From Lotus japonicus (lineage: Eukaryota; Streptophyta; Magnoliopsida; Fabales; Fabaceae): a stretch of 64,000 nt of DNA. Shown here one piece after another: positions 45,455-55,975 of the stretch. Location of the stretch: positions 77,009,093 through 77,073,092 of the forward strand of contig NC_080042.1 of NCBI RefSeq assembly GCF_012489685.1. Reading direction: 5' to 3'. A program made the position numbers and the translations under genes. The number at the start of each line of letters is the position of its first letter. Within the stretch, counting starts at the first letter, position 1. Below the pieces are notes generated by a model that searched no databases, was not told the DNA's origin, and saw only the letters and a program-made list of their open reading frames with translations.

Positions 45455-47608
45455 ATGGGTGGCCAAATGACGGAGGAGGAGATGCAAGCCCATATCAAGG
45501 CAAGAATCCAAGAGGGGATCACCCTCCGATTATGTGAACAAGAAGTTGAGAATGCCAACCGGTCTCTTCGGGAACTCACTTCGGCTACCATGAGTTATGA
45601 CTATCCCGGGAGCATTGTCTTTCCTCAGGGAGTGGGAAACTTTAAGTTGAGACCGACATTCATCAACTTGGTGAGCCAAAACCAATATGGTGGAGGTACT
45701 TTGGAAGATCCACATGCTCACATGGAGAGGTTCATCCGGAATTGCAACACTTACCGTGTGAACAATGTTCCGACGGATGCAATTCGGTTGAGCTTGTTTC
45801 CATTTTCTTTGAAGGATGCAGCGGAGGAATGGCTGAATTCACAACCTCAAGGGAGTATCACTACTTGGGAAGACCTAGCAGAAAAATTCACAACAAGGTT
45901 CTTCCCAAGAGCTCTTTTGAGGAAGCTGAAAAAAGACATTATGAATTTTGTGCAAACCACTGAGGAAAATCTCTATGAAGCTTGGGAGCGCTTCAAGAAG
46001 CTATTGAGGAAATGTCCTCAACACAATCTCACCCAAGCTGAATTGGTTGCAACATTTTATGATGGTCTACAATACTCTTGGAGGTTTGGCCTAGATGCGG
46101 CTTCAAATGGGGAGTTCGATGCTCTTCCCCCACAAGCGGGGTATGACTTAATAGAAAAGATGGCAGCGAGAGCCATGAACTCTGAAAATGATCGCCAAAC
46201 CCGAAGGAGTAAGTTTGAAGTGGAAGCTTATGACAAGCTCTTGGCCTCCAACAAGCAACTCACCGAACAAGTGGCGGAGATTCGAATGCATATTAAGGAG
46301 ACCAAGGCTATTGGTGCAAGAATGACTTGTGTGGAGTGCAAGTCTTGTGGTGGACCTCATGTTAGTAACTTGTGTACTGTTAATGCTGAGAGCAATGAAG
46401 CCAAAGCTATAACTCAAGGAAGCATAGTTCCATCCTCAAATCATGAACCTCTTGTCCAAACACAAGCTGTTGGAAAGGTGAATTGCAAGAGGAGTTTAGA
46501 GGAGCTATTGGAGAGTTGCATCAACCGCATGAACAACAACCATAAGAACCAAGAGGCGGCTATCAAGAACTTGGAGAACCAACTTGGCCAGCTAGCGAAG
46601 CAAATTGCCGAAAGGCCTCAAGGTAAATTTCCTTCCGATACTTTCCCCAATCCCGAACAAGAAAATTCTGTTGTTGTTACTACTAGAAGTGGTAGAGTGT
46701 TGAATGGGTTAAAAAAGAAAGCAGAGGGAGGAAAAAGTGAGAGGATGGTTGAGGAGGAAATGAGTGTTCCTATTAAAACTAGAGTGATGAATGATCCTAT
46801 TCCTGAACTTAGCAAAGTTCCATTTCCTAAAGCATTGGCTAAAAAGAATTTGGATAAAAAGTTTTCAAAATTTATGGATGTTTTTAAGAAACTCCATATT
46901 GATATCCCTTTTTCCGATGCTTTAGAACAAATGCCTATCTATGCTAAGTTCATGAAGGACATTTTAAATAAGAGGAGGAAGTTGAGTGAGGTTGATGAAA
47001 CTATCATGATGACCGAGGAGTGTAGTGCCATTTTGCAAAGAAAAATGCCTAAGAAGAGAAGGGATCCTGGGAGTTTTACTATCCCAGTGGAGATTGAGGG
47101 GTTGACTGTTGTTGAAGCCTTGTGTGATTTGGGAGCGAGCATCAACTTGATGCCGCTTAGCATGTTTAGAAGGTTGAATTTAGGAGAGGTCACCCCGACC
47201 ATGCTCTCCTTACAAATGGCGGACCGATCCCTAAAAACACCTTATGGGATCATTGAAGATGTGATGGTTAAGGTTGATAAGTATGTGTTCCCAGTTGATT
47301 TTGTGGTGCTAGACATGGAGGAGGATGCTAAGATTCCTCTCATTCTTGGTCGACCCTTCTTAGCCACTGGTAGGGCTAAAATTGATGTTGATAAGGGTCA
47401 ACTCATTCTCAGAGTTGGTGAGGACAAGGTAAGATTTTCGGTTTTCAATCCTAATTTGCAAACTAACATTAATGATGGTTTTGTTTGTGATATGATCAAA
47501 AGCTTGTCCAGGTCTTCAAAGGAGATCCCCAAGGTAAGTGAAAAAGATGTTGAGCTTAATAAAGCTCTCATCAAGCTTGTTAGTGAAAACAAGTATGGGG
47601 GGGTCTAA
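45455..47608 (+). CDS. Retrotransposon gag-protease polyprotein
   Basis: An uninterrupted 717-residue frame from the ATG at 45455, which has good context (ACCATGG); an upstream in-frame ATG at 45389 is possible but less likely. The N-terminal third holds a retrotransposon gag domain (around KDAAEEWLNSQPQGSITTWE and FTTRFFPRALLRKLKKDI). A zinc-knuckle-like CKSCGGPHVSNLC lies near residues 296-308 with CX2CX3HX4C spacing, one residue shorter than the classical knuckle. Near residue 558 is the retropepsin active site DLGAS, followed by IPLILGRPFLATGRAKIDV. The frame ends shortly after the protease, just where pol would normally continue, at a junction with foreign gag sequence. No disabling change is visible. 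Confidence 0.9.
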   Translation: MGGQMTEEEMQAHIKARIQEGITLRLCEQEVENANRSLRELTSATMSYDYPGSIVFPQGVGNFKLRPTFINLVSQNQYGGGTLEDPHAHMERFIRNCNTYRVNNVPTDAIRLSLFPFSLKDAAEEWLNSQPQGSITTWEDLAEKFTTRFFPRALLRKLKKDIMNFVQTTEENLYEAWERFKKLLRKCPQHNLTQAELVATFYDGLQYSWRFGLDAASNGEFDALPPQAGYDLIEKMAARAMNSENDRQTRRSKFEVEAYDKLLASNKQLTEQVAEIRMHIKETKAIGARMTCVECKSCGGPHVSNLCTVNAESNEAKAITQGSIVPSSNHEPLVQTQAVGKVNCKRSLEELLESCINRMNNNHKNQEAAIKNLENQLGQLAKQIAERPQGKFPSDTFPNPEQENSVVVTTRSGRVLNGLKKKAEGGKSERMVEEEMSVPIKTRVMNDPIPELSKVPFPKALAKKNLDKKFSKFMDVFKKLHIDIPFSDALEQMPIYAKFMKDILNKRRKLSEVDETIMMTEECSAILQRKMPKKRRDPGSFTIPVEIEGLTVVEALCDLGASINLMPLSMFRRLNLGEVTPTMLSLQMADRSLKTPYGIIEDVMVKVDKYVFPVDFVVLDMEEDAKIPLILGRPFLATGRAKIDVDKGQLILRVGEDKVRFSVFNPNLQTNINDGFVCDMIKSLSRSSKEIPKVSEKDVELNKALIKLVSENKYGGV

Positions 47609-47855
47609 AGAGGAGAATTTCCAAGACCACATGGCCCGATTCACTCAAGCTAGTCACCTTTTAAATATGGAAGGTGTGACTAGTGATGAGTTCTTGATTA
47701 AGCTCTTCCCTCACTCCTTGAAGGGGGGAGCAAGGATTTGGTATGATGGTTTAGATGATACCCTCTCTTGGGAGGAGATGTTCCAAAAGTTTTGTGCAAG
47801 GTTCCTACCTTGCTCATGTGGTAAGAAGTGTGATGGTAAGGAATTTCCTTCCTAA
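47599..47855 (+). pseudogene. Second, unrelated gag fragment fused behind the protease
   Basis: In a different frame overlapping the end of the gag-protease gene, the sequence encodes KEENFQDHMARFTQASHL, then FLIKLFPHSLKGGARIWYDG and LSWEEMFQKFCARFLP, an internal piece of a retrotransposon gag domain. It is clearly similar in layout to, but different from, the element's own gag (compare LEDPHAHMERFIRN...LSLFPFSLKDAAEEWLNS). It has no start of its own and ends at 47855. It looks like the far side of a template switch between two related element RNAs. Confidence 0.8.
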
Positions 47856-49218
47856 CATCAAAGGAAGGAGAGTCCACCTAGGACTATAACTTAGGGCTGC
47901 TTGGGAGACAACCCAAGTCTTGTTTTATTTTGCTTGTTTGTTTGTTGCATTTTGCAGGGAATGAGAGCCTGAATTCTGGAGTAGGAGGTGTGTCTAAGGC
48001 CTCCATGGTAACTTGCAAAGGAGGTTGACTCTTTCCCTTAGTTAAGCTCATGCATTTTTGCATATCTTTCTTTTGTAGCTTTTATTTTTCTTTTATTCAT
48101 GCATTGTAAGTTAGAGTCATTTTTGGGTCTTTACATCCCTATACTCACATGCTTTTGCCCGTAGTTATGCTCTCTAACATGTTGCTAGTGTTGAAAATGT
48201 TTTTGTGAATACTTGTGTTGTTTTTTTTTGGGGATGAGCGGTTGCATGCTTTGGGGAAGAGAGGAGGAGACTTCGGTCTTCCGAGTGTTTCTTAAGGATA
48301 GAGTTGATGTGAGTCCATAAGGGTCTTTCTTTGACCCTTCACCATATAATTTTCCTGGAGGATCTTGACTCACTCGTACTTCTTGGTTCTGTATTGATTT
48401 CACTCTTTTCATGCTTTGTGATACTTGCACAATTCTTGAGACTTGTAGGTTTTTGAGCTTCAGAGTTGTTGGTTTGAACATTGTCCTTAGTTGTCCCATT
48501 TGAGCCTTATTGGAGAATTTGTTGTAGCCAAGTGATTGGGACGGATGTTTGGTTGGATTTTGGGGAGTGTTTGTCCTTGCATTGTGTTGGAGCTAGTAAT
48601 TTAAGTTGGAAATGTCTCTTGCCCAAAGTGTAAAAAAAAAGAAGAAAAAGAAAAATAAAGGAAAAAAGAGACTCCTAATCAAGTTGGAGTTGCAAAAAGA
48701 AAAAAAAATAGAAGAAAAGAAAGTTGAAAAAGGGGTCAAGAGACTTGTGCTTAAAATTTTTGTTGTTGAAAGCTCCGGGGTTACTAATAGGACCACACTC
48801 AAGATGCTTGAAGCTCTAGCCTTCCTTAGGGACCAACCACCTTGTACTTCACCAAGCCAACATTTCAACCCTTTGAAGTCTCATTGAATTTGTGCATGTT
48901 TGATCTTGGTTGCTCTTGAGTGAATGATATCCAGAACCTATGAACTACTTGTGTGCTCAGTGCACTAAATATATATCTCATCCTAGGAATTTTAGATCTA
49001 TATGCTTCTCATGATGGACTCTACACTCTCCTTTGTCTAAAAGTTGCATGAAGTGGATTGTTGTGTATTTCTTTTGGAACCAGCTGTAGTTGCTAAATCC
49101 CCGGTTTTGTGATAAGTATTCCTTGCTGAGAGCACTTGTTTTGGGAGCATTTCTTGCGCTTGAGGGCAAGCGAGTGTTTTTTACGCTCGAGGGCGAGCTG
49201 TCGTTGAGTATAGTGGTG
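47856..49218 (+). other. Non-coding 3' internal region of the retrotransposon
   Basis: No pol domain was seen in any frame. A Lys-rich open frame near 48606-48887 is just an A-rich tract. A purine-rich GAGGGCGAG at about 49189-49197, some 20 bp before the 3' LTR, may be part of the polypurine tract, but it is not adjacent as is usual. Confidence 0.6.
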
Positions 49219-50600
49219 TGATGACCATAGTTTAGTAGTGTTTTTAGGGTCATTTCTTAGTTTGTTTTGAGTTTTTTTGTTGAGTCTCATGTAGTGTTTC
49301 ATGCATTCTCATGTATTTTTATCTTTATTTGTGTTTTTACTTTGTTTTGGTAGTTTCATAGTTTTATAGGGACCTTTCATGCATTTTAAGTAAGTTTAGG
49401 ACTTGCATATGTTTTCTACTTGAATTGAGGGTCTTTTGTGCTAATAATCTCTTGGAGTTCCTAGATATTTTCCTTGCTTTGTTCCCAAGCAGCTAGGTCT
49501 GAAAACTGATGAAGAAAGAAGGTCAAAAGGCTTGGAAAATTGAAGGGAGGCTTAAAGGGGAGTTAAGAAGAAGGTCAAGAGGCTTTCTAGCATGTAGAGA
49601 GCGCTCAGGCGCTCGTGTTGAGCGCCAATTGAGTCGATGTTGACATAATGCTAGAAAGGAATTGGCGCCTGAGCGCTCCTGATTGAGCGCCTGAGCGCCA
49701 ATTACCTCCAGAGAGCTTGTTTTGGCTTGGAATTGGCGCTCAGGCGTGCTTAATTGGCGCCTGAGCGCCCAGACTCGACCTGTTTGCCTATAAATAGGCT
49801 TTTTGTCATTTCTTTTGTAACTTTTGTCATTTCTATACATTCCTAAATAAGTTAGAAGTAGGGTTAGGCTCTGGAGCTTGAGGAGAAGCATTCTCCAAGT
49901 CCATGTTCCAGGTTTTATCCTTCTTTTCTTGTATGGATTCTATAGCCATGCTTGGCTAAAACCCCTTTTGCTTTGGGTTCTTTGTAAGACTTTGAATGTT
50001 TTAGCTATCAATCCTTTTCTATTCATGATGTTTTGAGTAAACCCTTGAATCTCACTTCTATGCTTTATCTTTCAAGCTTGAATGCATGCTAGCTTCTTAC
50101 TTTTCTATAATCATAACGATAGTTTGTTATAGAATTGGGACTTGTTGTGAGATTACTCCTTCTATACTTGCTACTAGGAATAGAGGAAGGGTTAGGGTTT
50201 GTTGGCCTGATTTGTATGCTTAGTGCTTCTAGCAAATGTTTAGGTTATCAAGGAATTGAACCTATCTTTTGATTAGGAAGGGTTTTCTTTACGAGGCATC
50301 GATAGATGACTATCTAGGCTAGAACATCAAGGAGAGACTCAGGATTAATTGAATAGGAAGGTTTGCTAAAACTGAATTTGTTGAGCAAGAACTCAAGGCA
50401 ATCTCATCTCTGTTTTTCAATCGCTTTATTACTTGATTACTTGTCTTTTTACAAACTCAAGAAACAACCAATTATTAAAACTGAATTTTACTTGTTTTTC
50501 AACCTTAAACTTGAATCTTAAACTGAATTGCCACACCAATTCCCTGTGGTTCGATAATTTAAAACCCGGAGGTATTCGTACACTTGCGAATTGACCAACA
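49219..50600 (+). repeat. 3' LTR
   Basis: 1,382 bp, TGATGACC...CCAACA. The length difference of 7 bp from the 5' LTR is fully explained by the 8 bp deletion in the GCGC array and one inserted A near the start, so there are no other indels. It contains its own TATAAATA at 49799-49806. Confidence 0.92.
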
Positions 50601-52471
50601 GAGGTTGTAATAGAAGTTGGACCCTCAAATGTGGTGCAAGTTGTGACTGATAATGCACCTATGTGTAGGGCAGCAGGTTTAATTATTGAATCTGAGTTTC
50701 CTTCTATTTATTGGACTCCTTGTGTTGTGCACACCCTTAAACCTTGCTTTGAAGAATATATGTGCAGCCAAGAATACGGAGAGAAACAGTATTGTTTACG
50801 AAGAATGTTCTTGGATCACAAAAATTGCTGAAGATGCTATGCTTATCAAGAACTTCATCATGTGCCACTCTATGAGATTATCAATCTTCCATTCTTTCAA
50901 TTCCTTGAAGTTGCTTTCCATTGCTCCAATGAGATTTGCCTCCACAATAGTGATGCTCAAGAGGTTTAGGGAATTAAAGAAAGGGCTTCAAGAGATGGTC
51001 ATTAGTGACAAATGGAATTCTTACCAGGATGATGATGTTGAAAAGGCCAAACTTGTGAGGGAAAAATTGTTGGATGTTAGTTGGTGGGATAAGGTTGATT
51101 ACATTCTTTCATTCACTAGTCCAATCTATGATTTCCTATGAAAAATGGATACGGATGCTTCAACTCTCCATGTAGTATATGAAATGTGGGATTCAATGAT
51201 TGAAAACGTAAAGAAAGTCATATACAAGTATGAAAGAAAGACGGAGTCGGAGGTATCAACCTTTTATGAGGTAGTGCACTCCATATTAGTTGATCGTTGG
51301 ACTAAGAGTAGCACACCTCTCCATTGTTTAGCTCACTCTTTGAACCCAAGGTTGTTATCTATATTCTTTAAATATAATGTTTAATTATATTCTCTATGTT
51401 ATTCGAATTTATATATAACCATATTTTGTATATATTTATTGTAGATATTATAGTCATGAATGGCTAAGTGAAGATGCTAGTAGAGTTCGTCCACATCAAG
51501 ATGTGGAAATTACTCGTGAAAGGATGAAGTGCTTCAGAAAGTACTTTGTTGATGTGGATGTGAGGAGACGTGTGAATGTAGAGTTTGCAAGTTTCTCAGA
51601 TGGAAGAGAAGGATTTGATGACATTGACTCTTTAGGAGATAGGGGACGGATTGATGCTAAATCTTGGTGGCTTACTCATGGTGCTCATGCTCCACTATTA
51701 CAACAAGTTGCTCTTAAGTTACTTGGGCAGCCATGTTCATCTTCATGTAGTGAAAGAAATTGGAGCACATACTCTTTCATTCATTCTTTGAAGAGAAATA
51801 AGATGACACCCGAAAGAGCTAAAGATTTAGTATTTGTTCATAGCAATCTCCGGCTTATTTCAAGAAGTTCTCCACAATACCATGAAGGGGAAACCAAGAT
51901 GTGGGATATAGCGGGAGATGCGTTTGAATCACTTGATGAGGGTGGATGTGGAATACTTGAAGTTGCTAATTTATCACTTGATGAACCGGAGCTAGAGGCT
52001 ATATTTTTCAATGATGATGGTGGTCAAGAAGGAGGAGCAAGCCACTAGATAGATTACCTCTTTTATTTTATGGAGACAAAGTCCTTAACTTGCAAAATGA
52101 GACTTCTTAGTATTTCTTTTTGGTGAAGCTCATTGACATAAGATTGAAGTTTTAAGTTTTTAATTGTAATAACATTAACTTGTGTTTTAACTTTGAGAAT
52201 GTTTGAAGCACATACTCTTTGTGTTTTGAAGCTCCTTGGGGCTTCTTCCTTGCTTTTCTTGGTATGTGTTTTACTGCTACTGTTTTAGATTTGTTAATTC
52301 CTTTTTTGTGTTTTTATTTTCCTTTGCTCCTTGCTGGTTATTAGTTTACTAGGAAAAACTTTGTTCCCAAGGCTCCCCTTTATCAATACATGTTCTTGAT
52401 ACTTTGGGAAAGTTATATATAAACCTTTACTTGTCTAATGTTCTCTTAATTTTGTGAACAAATTTTCATGT

Positions 52472-52476
<5 letters not shown>

Positions 52477-52525
<49 letters not shown>
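52477..52525. repeat. (TA)n microsatellite
   Basis: About 24 perfect TA units, inside the 3' part of hAT element A. Expected to vary in length and to be a sequencing trouble spot. Confidence 0.95.
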
Positions 52526-52528
<3 letters not shown>

Positions 52529-52611
52529 CTGTGTCCCCGTATCCTATTTTTTTGGAGTTTTGCCGTGTCGGCGTTCCCGCCCGTGTCCGTGTCCGAGTCC
52601 GTGCTTCATAG
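52526..52611 (+). other. Probable right terminus of hAT element A
   Basis: GC-rich block with repeated GTGTCCG/CCGTGTC motifs (TGTCCCCGTATCC, GCCGTGTCGGCG, CCGTGTCCGTGTCCGAGTCC) ending GTGCTTCATAG. This arrangement is familiar from the ends of plant hAT elements. The matching left terminus is not in this window, so no target duplication can be checked. Confidence 0.55.
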
Positions 52612-52689
52612 GTTAGAAGGTTGGAAAACACATTCCCGGGAATATGGAGGTTGGCAAGCAATCCAACCAGACATAGGAGATTGCCAAGC

Positions 52690-52960
52690 TACCTAATGAT
52701 CTAACCGCAGGTTAGAGGAATCCACAAGAGTTGTTGCTGCAAACCAGAAGCTGTTAGCCGAAAGGCCACACAGGAAAGTTGTTCTTGGCCAAACAAAAAA
52801 TTGCATCTTTGTTTCCAAATCTGCCACACAAAAATCAGAACTCCAGCCACATCCAAACGCAAAAAGGACAGCAACCAACCAATCCAATGCAAAGGGATCC
52901 AATTTCTCACAAATAAAAAATTCTAGGACCAATACTATCCAATACCAAATGGATCACAAT
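52690..52960 (-). mobile_element. Possible LINE remnant (region before RNase H)
   Basis: The minus strand reads IPLHWIGWLLSF and, further on, VWQIWKQRCNFLFGQEQ, resembling the tryptophan-rich segment between the zf-RVT and RNase H domains of L1-type elements. It is short and frame-broken, with no ends seen, so this is tentative. Confidence 0.4.
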
Positions 52961-53331
52961 ATGAAGGAAACATCAACAATGGGCATATGAGTGGTAGAGG
53001 CGGAGGATTGAAAGACCAATCATATTAATCCTCAAACATAAGAAGCATTAATTTGTTATTGTTATTGTTATACTTAGTAACTAAAATTGCGTCCTTACAT
53101 TCTCAAAGAATGATGAGTCTCAGTCTTAAACTTTTAAAACTTTTCACGGAAAACCTTAATTTGTTTTCTTATAGGCAAAACATCATGATCAGAACTTAGG
53201 AACAATGGCACCATAAGCCAAAGACCATATTTTCTTAATACGGAAGCCCCACAACAGTTTCAAAATTATTCCAAGTCAAATATCTCAAAAGTAACAACCC
53301 AAAAGTAAGAAGCACCATGTTTAATTAGAGC
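52961..53331. other. 3' flank of dienelactone hydrolase copy 2
   Basis: AT-rich; the right part is the likely 3' UTR of the minus-strand gene. Nothing else seen. Confidence 0.4.
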
Positions 53332-55055
53332 TTAACAGCAATCATGGTCACTATACAAGTAACGTGTCATCCATTCCTTGAAGCGAGACCAGGCGAGCTG
53401 AACTTCAGCATCATCTTCATCGGGCAATATCATGCTGTCCATAAATGCGTGTCCCTTGCCAGGATATATGTGTACCTCATATGGATATTCAGATTCCTTA
53501 AAATTTTCCTCCAATTCCTTCGCAGTCTGAGACATCAAACAATATCATAAAATGATGTTTCTTGAATCAAAGGATTTTGACTCAGAACATCAAGCATGTG
53601 TTCTCTCTAGTCAGAGAACAGAAAACTGCACATAATTAAGAAAGAAACTAGTAGGATTTGGAAGGTACAGAAACTCCTCCCACACCAATCAGAAAATGAA
53701 GTGATATTTATTTGGATAATGTACCGGATATAATATAAATAAACTGACGAAAGGGAACTCAAGGAAGAGGCAAATGGCCAGCAATGTGCGTTGCAAACAT
53801 ACCTTAACATCCGAAAATCCAACAAAATCGTCGAGCTCCCCAAAGTGAGCCTGAACAGGAGCACTGGCGTAGCTAGGGTCATCCTGCCGAGGAGGAGCGC
53901 CATGAAAAGATACAATAGCATCAAAAGATGGTGGAAACCGGATAGAGCCGGCAATAGCGAGAGCACCCCCCATACCAAAGCCAGTTACACCAACCTGTTA
54001 CAATGAAATATCAATTCACATTTGTTTCCGGTTGAAAGCACAATCAACTTACATATTTGGCTTTCCAAGACAATTTAGCAAAGTTGTTGGATTGAGAAAA
54101 ATCACATTCACATCATCCAATCTAATGGATGAACAAACTCACATTCTTATCACCCAAATCCTAATGGATGAACAAACTCACATTCTTATCACCCAATCTA
54201 GTGGATGAACAAACACACTATAAATCTTAGGCAAAAAGCTCATTTATGTCTTTGTGGGTTGAAGAAGAGGAAGAACCTTTTGCAACATTGGAATGGTGAT
54301 AGAAACAAAAATGGCTCTTCAGACACATGTATGTTAACCAGGACAGTGTAGTGGATAGGAAAATTATAAAGCAGAATAATTTTTCATCTTGACAACACAT
54401 GAAAGAGACAAACCTTTTTTGAACCATTGTTTTGAAGCCATGTAGTTGAAGAATCAAGTTTCATCAGAGCTTCATCCCAATCAATTCCATAAAACAGTTG
54501 CTGTCCGTAGTTTCCTCCGTACATACTGGGGAAAAAGTAAAACCCATCAGTGATCCAAATTCCCAATACAGAATATGACACAAATAGTAAGAAATATTAT
54601 GCATCCTACTCTGGAATAAGAACTTTAAATCCACGGCCAAGCTGAGAAATCCTCAAAGCATGATTTTTGACATGATAATCCACACCAAACCAGTCCTGAA
54701 GCAGAACAATTCCAGGAGCGTCGTGCTCACCAACAAGATATCCATCAAATGTCTAATCATTATAAACAACAACAACATAACAGAAGATTAGCGCGCAATG
54801 AAATCAATCAATCAATCTCGTATGAAATAAATACATGGAAAGAGAATCAATCAACAGTGTATGAAAGCAAAGAGGGAGACTCACACTTGTTTTCATATCC
54901 CTTGGAATCTGGATTTTCTGGAAGGGAGCAGCAGTATCATCGATGTAACGAGCCGAGGAGAAACGAGGAGGAGGAGGAGGAGCAAAGGGTGAAATGGTAC
55001 GACGACGGGCTTTAGTCAAGAATCTGGGAGCGGAAGATCTGAGAACCCTCAACAT
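53332..55055 (-). CDS. Dienelactone hydrolase family protein, copy 2 (nucleophile replaced by Gly)
   Basis: Five minus-strand exons: 54885-55055, 54610-54752, 54414-54525, 53803-53994 and 53332-53526, 270 residues in one frame. It is a paralogue of the gene at 35165 with the same five-exon layout and the same GTAGGA donor after exon 2. The N terminus (MLRVLRSSAPRFLTKARRRT) is strongly basic, suggesting mitochondrial or plastid import. The Asp (HFGELDDFVG) and His (GKGHAFMD) of the triad are kept, but the elbow reads GFGMGG: the codon at the Cys position is GGT where copy 1 has TGT, about residue 149. No frameshift or stop is present, so the gene is otherwise sound. Either catalysis is lost or altered while the fold is kept, or the change is very recent. 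Confidence 0.87.
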
Positions 55056-55090
55056 TCCGAGCGAAGCAGTCTCTCTCTCACTTCACTGTT

Positions 55091-55345
55091 TTGTTTTATT
55101 GACTTGGAGTTACCAAACACAAACACATAGAACATCATTGTGATGTTCCATCCTGTTCTGTTCTGTTCCGTTCCGTTCTGTCATGTTCCGTTCTGTCACC
55201 AAACATTAAGTAATTTAGGTATTTTAGGGTTTAGGTTTAGATTTTGAACAAGCAGTTTTATATGCTTGCTAACACTAACAGAACAGGTCATAAGTCCGGT
55301 TTCCGGCTGACCTGGTCGGACCGATTTTCTAAACACTTATACAGC
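55091..55345 (-). repeat. Inverted-repeat copy B upstream of dienelactone hydrolase gene 2
   Basis: Reverse complement of 33759-33998, including the GTTCTGTTCTGTTCCGTTCC run and the GTCCGGTTTCCGGCTGACCT block. Here it lies directly next to the gene start, so this is probably the ancestral arrangement, while copy A is separated from its gene by about 1.1 kb. Confidence 0.85.
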
Positions 55346-55967
55346 CTGTGTTTTATTTTTGGTTAGATTAGATACTCACACCAAAAAAAATATTAGATGC
55401 TTATCTAATTTGTTTGTTTCAAGTTAAATTGATATTCTTTATCAATAAGATTAGGTTTTTCAAAAATTATAATCTTGGTTATTTATCTTATTTATAAATT
55501 AGTATAAGATTAATTTAAAAAAATAAGAATTAGGCATTTAAATTTAACTTTCATATCTAAAAAGTTGAAGAACTCGTACAATGCATGAGAAACTTGTCAA
55601 ACAATCACTTCTTTTACATCGCCTATGTCGTCACCTTGCCAATTTTGGTCCACAAGCCTACAAGTTGTCAAGCCTAAAGTATGGAGGCGAAATGCGACTT
55701 CAGAATAGGGCAATGTGATCATAATGAAGCCATGTGTTCCTTCAAATATTTGATGAAGCAACCTCTCTATGATCGATTCACTTTCTGTCACCTTTCTTTT
55801 TCACGCGGCATCTCTTCGAGACATATTTATTGTCACATCTTTCAATTTTCATTGTCACCTATCTTTTCACATTTTTATAAGAGAACACAATCATATGATC
55901 AATAAATGAAAAGTTACGCATTTTAATGTGTTATAATTAATGAATGTGTCCTACACATGTTAAAGTC
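55346..55967. other. Intergenic, AT-rich
   Basis: No gene or repeat that I can support. The base just before 55976 is the end of the left target duplication of the hAT element. Confidence 0.4.
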
Positions 55968-55975
55968 CATATAGA

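Larger units (their letters stand above)
43909..50600 (+). mobile_element. Ty3/gypsy (Athila-type) LTR retrotransposon lacking pol
   Basis: A 6,692 bp element with 5 bp duplications GAGGT (43904-43908, 50601-50605), inserted in a hAT transposase frame. LTRs are 43909-45297 and 49219-50600. A primer binding site follows the 5' LTR, then a gag-protease gene, then a second, foreign gag fragment, then ~1.4 kb of non-coding DNA. No reverse transcriptase, RNase H or integrase is encoded, so the copy is non-autonomous and must have relied on proteins in trans or have lost them before or at insertion. The tRNA-Asp-like primer site and the DLGAS protease point to the Athila branch. Confidence 0.92.
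41885..52048 (+). pseudogene. hAT transposase gene (element A), split by two LTR insertions
   Basis: Pieces read in order as one BED-finger hAT transposase: 41885-42510 (zinc finger CKLCNKIFHGSYTIVRAHLL...GVGFC), 43754-43908 (IVSDGWSDPQRRPLINFMAV), 50601-51350 ([13 protein letters not shown] and following, DUF659-like), an intron 51351-51444, and 51445-52048 with the C-terminal dimerisation region (APLLQQVALKLLGQPCSSSCSERNWS). Between the pieces sit a solo LTR and a full LTR retrotransposon, each at an exact junction. The reading also has an apparent one-base insertion near 50740 and an in-frame TGA at 51139-51141. The right terminus is probably near 52611, where GTGTCCGTGTCC-type repeats and CTTCATAG occur. 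The left terminus is missing: the frame starts right beside LINE sequence. Confidence 0.85.

Noticed and set aside
48606..48887. Lys-rich 93-codon frame
   Set aside because: Arises from an A-rich tract in the non-coding 3' region of the retrotransposon.
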